A DNA stretch of 64,000 nt from Nectonema munidae (Eukaryota; Nematomorpha; Nectonematoida; Nectonematidae), in the NCBI GenBank assembly GCA_030549495.1, contig JAUIRK010000875.1, positions 337,501 to 401,500 of the forward strand. Reading direction: 5' to 3'. Below the pieces are notes generated by a model. That model ran no database searches. It was given only the letters and a program-made list of their open reading frames with translations, and had not been told where the DNA came from. The translations under genes and the position numbers were made by a program. Positions 61,213-64,000 of this stretch are shown piece by piece; the first letter of the stretch is position 1, and the number at the start of each line of letters is the position of its first letter.

Positions 61213-63914
61213 TTAATCACCATTCTTTCTGTTTGCAACATCTTTTACTTTAAAAATTCGCACAATCCAACTTTCACTTGTGAATACTTCTTCAAGATAT
61301 TTAAGATTAATATCCTTAACACCAACTTCTTCTCTTCTAGTTAAATCATAGCCAACAGGAACATCTTAAAACAAACAAATTGGATAACATATTTCACCTT
61401 TGTTTTCATTGCTAAGAATAGACGTTTTTATTGATTATTTTCTGTGCAATTTTATAAAATTAGTGATTAACCCGTTATCGACCAGAATAATCAGACGATA
61501 TCTAATGTAAAGCAGAAGAGTTGTATAAAAAACACTAATAAACGCAGGCGATTTTATTTTTCTAAAGTCGACATATGTCAACTGTGGTCGATAACCGATT
61601 AAGAATGATTTTCATTTTTACTGAAAGAAGTTGTTTTCACAGTATGGTTGATGTATTGCTTTGTTTTATGTTATTTTTTATACTGTTAGTATACAACGCC
61701 TAGTTTAGTATATAATCAAAAAACTAAATTGCAAATCAAGAAAGAAGATCTAAAACTTTAACGTAATTTTAAATTAAATTTTTCTGTAAAAAAAGTGTGT
61801 CTATATTTTAAAGTTGTTTACAATGAGTTCTCAAGCTTGAAACATTTATAAAAATGTGTGTTCTTCCTAAATAAACTTTTGTTTGTGTCCCTATCCTCCT
61901 ACAAAAGCAAATAGGATATACGAGAAGCGATCAAGAGAAATTCCTTCCTTAACGAGGCTAATTAATCCATTTGACTATGTCGTTCAAACTCAACTGATAT
62001 TTGTATCGCGTGTGTTAGATAGTTGTCATTCAGTAATGAATGGTGATTTACGATTCATAAATACACATTACAATAAAAACTGGATTAGGTCAAAGCGTGT
62101 TGTTCAAAATGGCATTATGAATAGGTATTCCAATAATCAAATATTAAATGCTTACTTGGATACGTGCGTATCTTATCAAAGTTAAAGTAGCATAAGTTGT
62201 AGAGAAGAGAGGCTTTGAAAGCAAAGCCAGCTTCCTTACTAATTTTATATTCACCAGACGGTGTGAAATAATTTCGCTCAACGATATGCTTGCCTTCTGG
62301 AATGCTACTACCAATTCTCACCATCCACAAAAACTTGTTGATATCTAGCGAAATTAAAAATGAGTAAATTTTACTAAATTCACTTACACACGCAATTTAC
62401 CGTCAGATGAGTAACCAATGAGACCACCAAAGATAACTAAAACATAGTCTACATTCAAGCTACGCATAATTTCAATTGATTTGTTTTCGGGGGAAGCAAA
62501 AGCCTGTAATAAATGGAGTAATCGTTGTTTACTTAATAAATGTAGAACAAATTTGCCTTACTTGTCCAACACGAGCAATGTGCGTGTTATTCCATGTGTT
62601 GTTATCCACAATAACAGTTCTGTTGGCCATTGCTGTTATCTGGTAGCCATAATCCCACCAGGACATAACTCTAGCATCCTAGAGATTATATCAACAGTAC
62701 AAATGTAAAGGAAACTTTAGATATCGGTCTTTGGCGAGAGCGAAATTTGGGTTGGCACTAGATGTGTGGGAAAACAGTTTCTGGTCAAGATGGATCAACA
62801 TATGTTAGGTTTAATTAGTATATGTACAAAATGCTTGTACATGTTTGATGTAATTCAAGTATTATTATGTTTCATCTTGTAATTTATTTATAATCAAAAT
62901 GTACATTTATTTTTTTGCCTATAGAGGTATGTGTGCCATTGTGAATTGAAACGCGTATCACGCTAAGCTAAATGATCAATACAACTTCAATGATCCATGC
63001 CTGCAAAACGATCAAAACTCTTCTAACTGTTAAAGTATCAGAGTTACATGTAAGCAATATTAAATTATTTTAACCTTGAGTTTAATTATTAGTTTTATGT
63101 TAATTAAAAGAATGAGGCGTTTATTCTATTTCTTCTAAAAGAAATTAAATCAGAAAGAAAGCAAAGATTGACAATCTGGTAGCAAATAGTTTATAGAATT
63201 TAAAGTTAGTTTTTCAACCTACAACGAAATTGCTCTTGGGGGCTGCTCTTTTTTTCGTTATATTGAGAATTTCAAAATCCGTCATATTAAGACTTTATTA
63301 TCATGAGAGTGGGAATACCAAAATCTTTGTCATAACCACGTTCGTTATAATAAGGTTCTAATGTATATGTATGCTAGTTTATGGTGACTTTTAACTTATT
63401 CCATTTCCACATATAGTGATATCGTTTCGTGAGACGTTCCTCTATTTCAGAGTCTAAGATTGCATCTATTTCTTTGTATTTTTGGAGCATGGTAACTTTA
63501 CGGTGAGCTAGCGGTTTGAGCGCATGTACATTTTTTCAACAAAAGTATCCCCTAGTTATTTGCACGAAAAGTAAACATTCACGGACATCGATAGGAACTA
63601 GCATATGAAGTAGAGTTTATGAACGTACATATATGCTTATGAGATCACGTATAGGATTAGTGGCCTTTTACGATATCATACATATAAACAAAGACATATG
63701 AGAATGTAAAAAAAACTTATCGTACAGGATGTGTATTTTGTCGAAGCCACATATAAGCTTCGCGGTAGTCATCAATGATAGATAAACTTCCATCATGCCT
63801 GCGACCAGGAATTACGATCGATGGAGACGAGTAAGCATTATACGACATCCAATTGCAGTGACGTATGTATGTGTAAGAGAGGTAACAAAACAAAAATAAA
63901 TAAGCTTGCTTGAA
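61213..63914 (-). CDS. STT3A: STT3A-like oligosaccharyltransferase catalytic subunit, last five exons (5' part outside window)
   Basis: STT3 transfers the dolichol-linked glycan to Asn-X-Ser/Thr in the ER lumen. Exons: 63914-63726, 62678-62562, 62503-62401, 62344-62156, 61364-61213. All have GT-AG borders and matching phases. The first encodes the last membrane helix region and [19 protein letters not shown]...[13 protein letters not shown]. The second starts [20 protein letters not shown], with the diagnostic WWDYG acceptor-binding motif, and has [14 protein letters not shown]. The third has [18 protein letters not shown]; the fourth [14 protein letters not shown] and YFTPSGEY; the fifth [18 protein letters not shown] and then a stop soon after. 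The short C terminus fits STT3A rather than STT3B. Upstream exons, with the DxD motifs, lie beyond the window. A TTAA MITE sits in the last intron. Confidence 0.96.
61467..61602. mobile_element. TTAA-target MITE, family 2
   Basis: 136 bp with TTAA at both edges, ends TTAACCCGTTATCGACCAGA and GGTCGATAACCGATTAA. Inside are ATCAGACGATATCT, AAAGCAGA and AACGCAGGCGATTTTA. It lies in the last STT3A intron. Confidence 0.9.
63220..63365. mobile_element. pogo-type MITE remnant
   Basis: The right end CGTTCGTTATAATAAGGTTC followed by TAATGTA, and an inner CGTTATATTGAGAATTTC, resemble pogo/Tigger termini (CATTAGAACCTTATTATAAC when inverted). The left end is eroded. It lies in an STT3A intron. Confidence 0.5.
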
Positions 63915-64000
63915 CTAAAATAGAAATGAAGAACAAACAAAATAATACGTTTACCAACAATTTATAAGGTTAGGCATTCAAATTTTTTGTCGTAATAAAC

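Overview
The window is a stretch of AT-rich animal nuclear DNA, most likely from an invertebrate. Reasons: spliced and unspliced genes of animal type, tRNA-derived SINEs, RTE-like and CR1-like LINEs, and very many DNA transposons (ZBED5-like, ZBED4-like, GTF2IRD2-like and DUF4371-type hATs, piggyBac, pogo/Tigger, Tc1) with their MITEs. Long simple repeats open the window ((GAT)151) and cut one LINE ((CT)n). I cannot name the phylum with certainty; the repeat families look like those of arthropods, molluscs or cnidarians.

Layout. 1-11 kb is repeats only: the GAT tract, a 151-bp tandem array, a decayed CR1-like LINE that runs into a CT microsatellite, a detached copy of the 3' end of the next gene, and pogo and hAT-type MITEs. 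At 11.15-12.49 kb (+) lies an intact 445-codon ORF that resembles the fungal mitochondrial import factor Tim54. At 12.75-15.37 kb (-) is a decayed copy of a multi-copy invertebrate gene, split by an RTE-like LINE with a 14-bp target-site duplication. 16-18 kb holds a pogo derivative, a SINE and a LINE fragment.

The largest gene, 19.8-32.4 kb (-), is a nine-exon HROB (MCM8IP)-like gene for a DNA-repair OB-fold protein. I assembled it from exons whose splice phases all agree. Its introns hold TTAA MITEs, a Tc1 end, a hAT nested in another hAT, G/C-rich MITEs and a LINE tail. One in-frame TGA lies in exon 7. Then come an intronless seven-helix receptor (35.8-37.0 kb, +), a near full-length ZBED5-like hAT (37.3-40.2 kb), SINEs, one of them split by a MITE with a perfect duplication, and an intronless mitochondrial tyrosyl-tRNA synthetase (43.5-45.0 kb, -).

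46.7-51.3 kb is repeat-rich: an unrecognised decayed ORF, a duplicated 185-bp block with a covarying palindrome, a minisatellite, a possible 49-residue spliced microprotein and a possible terminal exon. 52-61 kb holds another ZBED5-like hAT, hAT MITEs, a broken piggyBac copy and a DUF4371-type hAT fragment. The right edge (61.2-63.9 kb, -) carries the last five exons of the oligosaccharyltransferase catalytic subunit STT3A.

The host genes are unrelated housekeeping, repair and signalling genes. There is no operon, CRISPR, rRNA or intact tRNA gene. I saw no LTR retrotransposon or virus-derived element that I could support.
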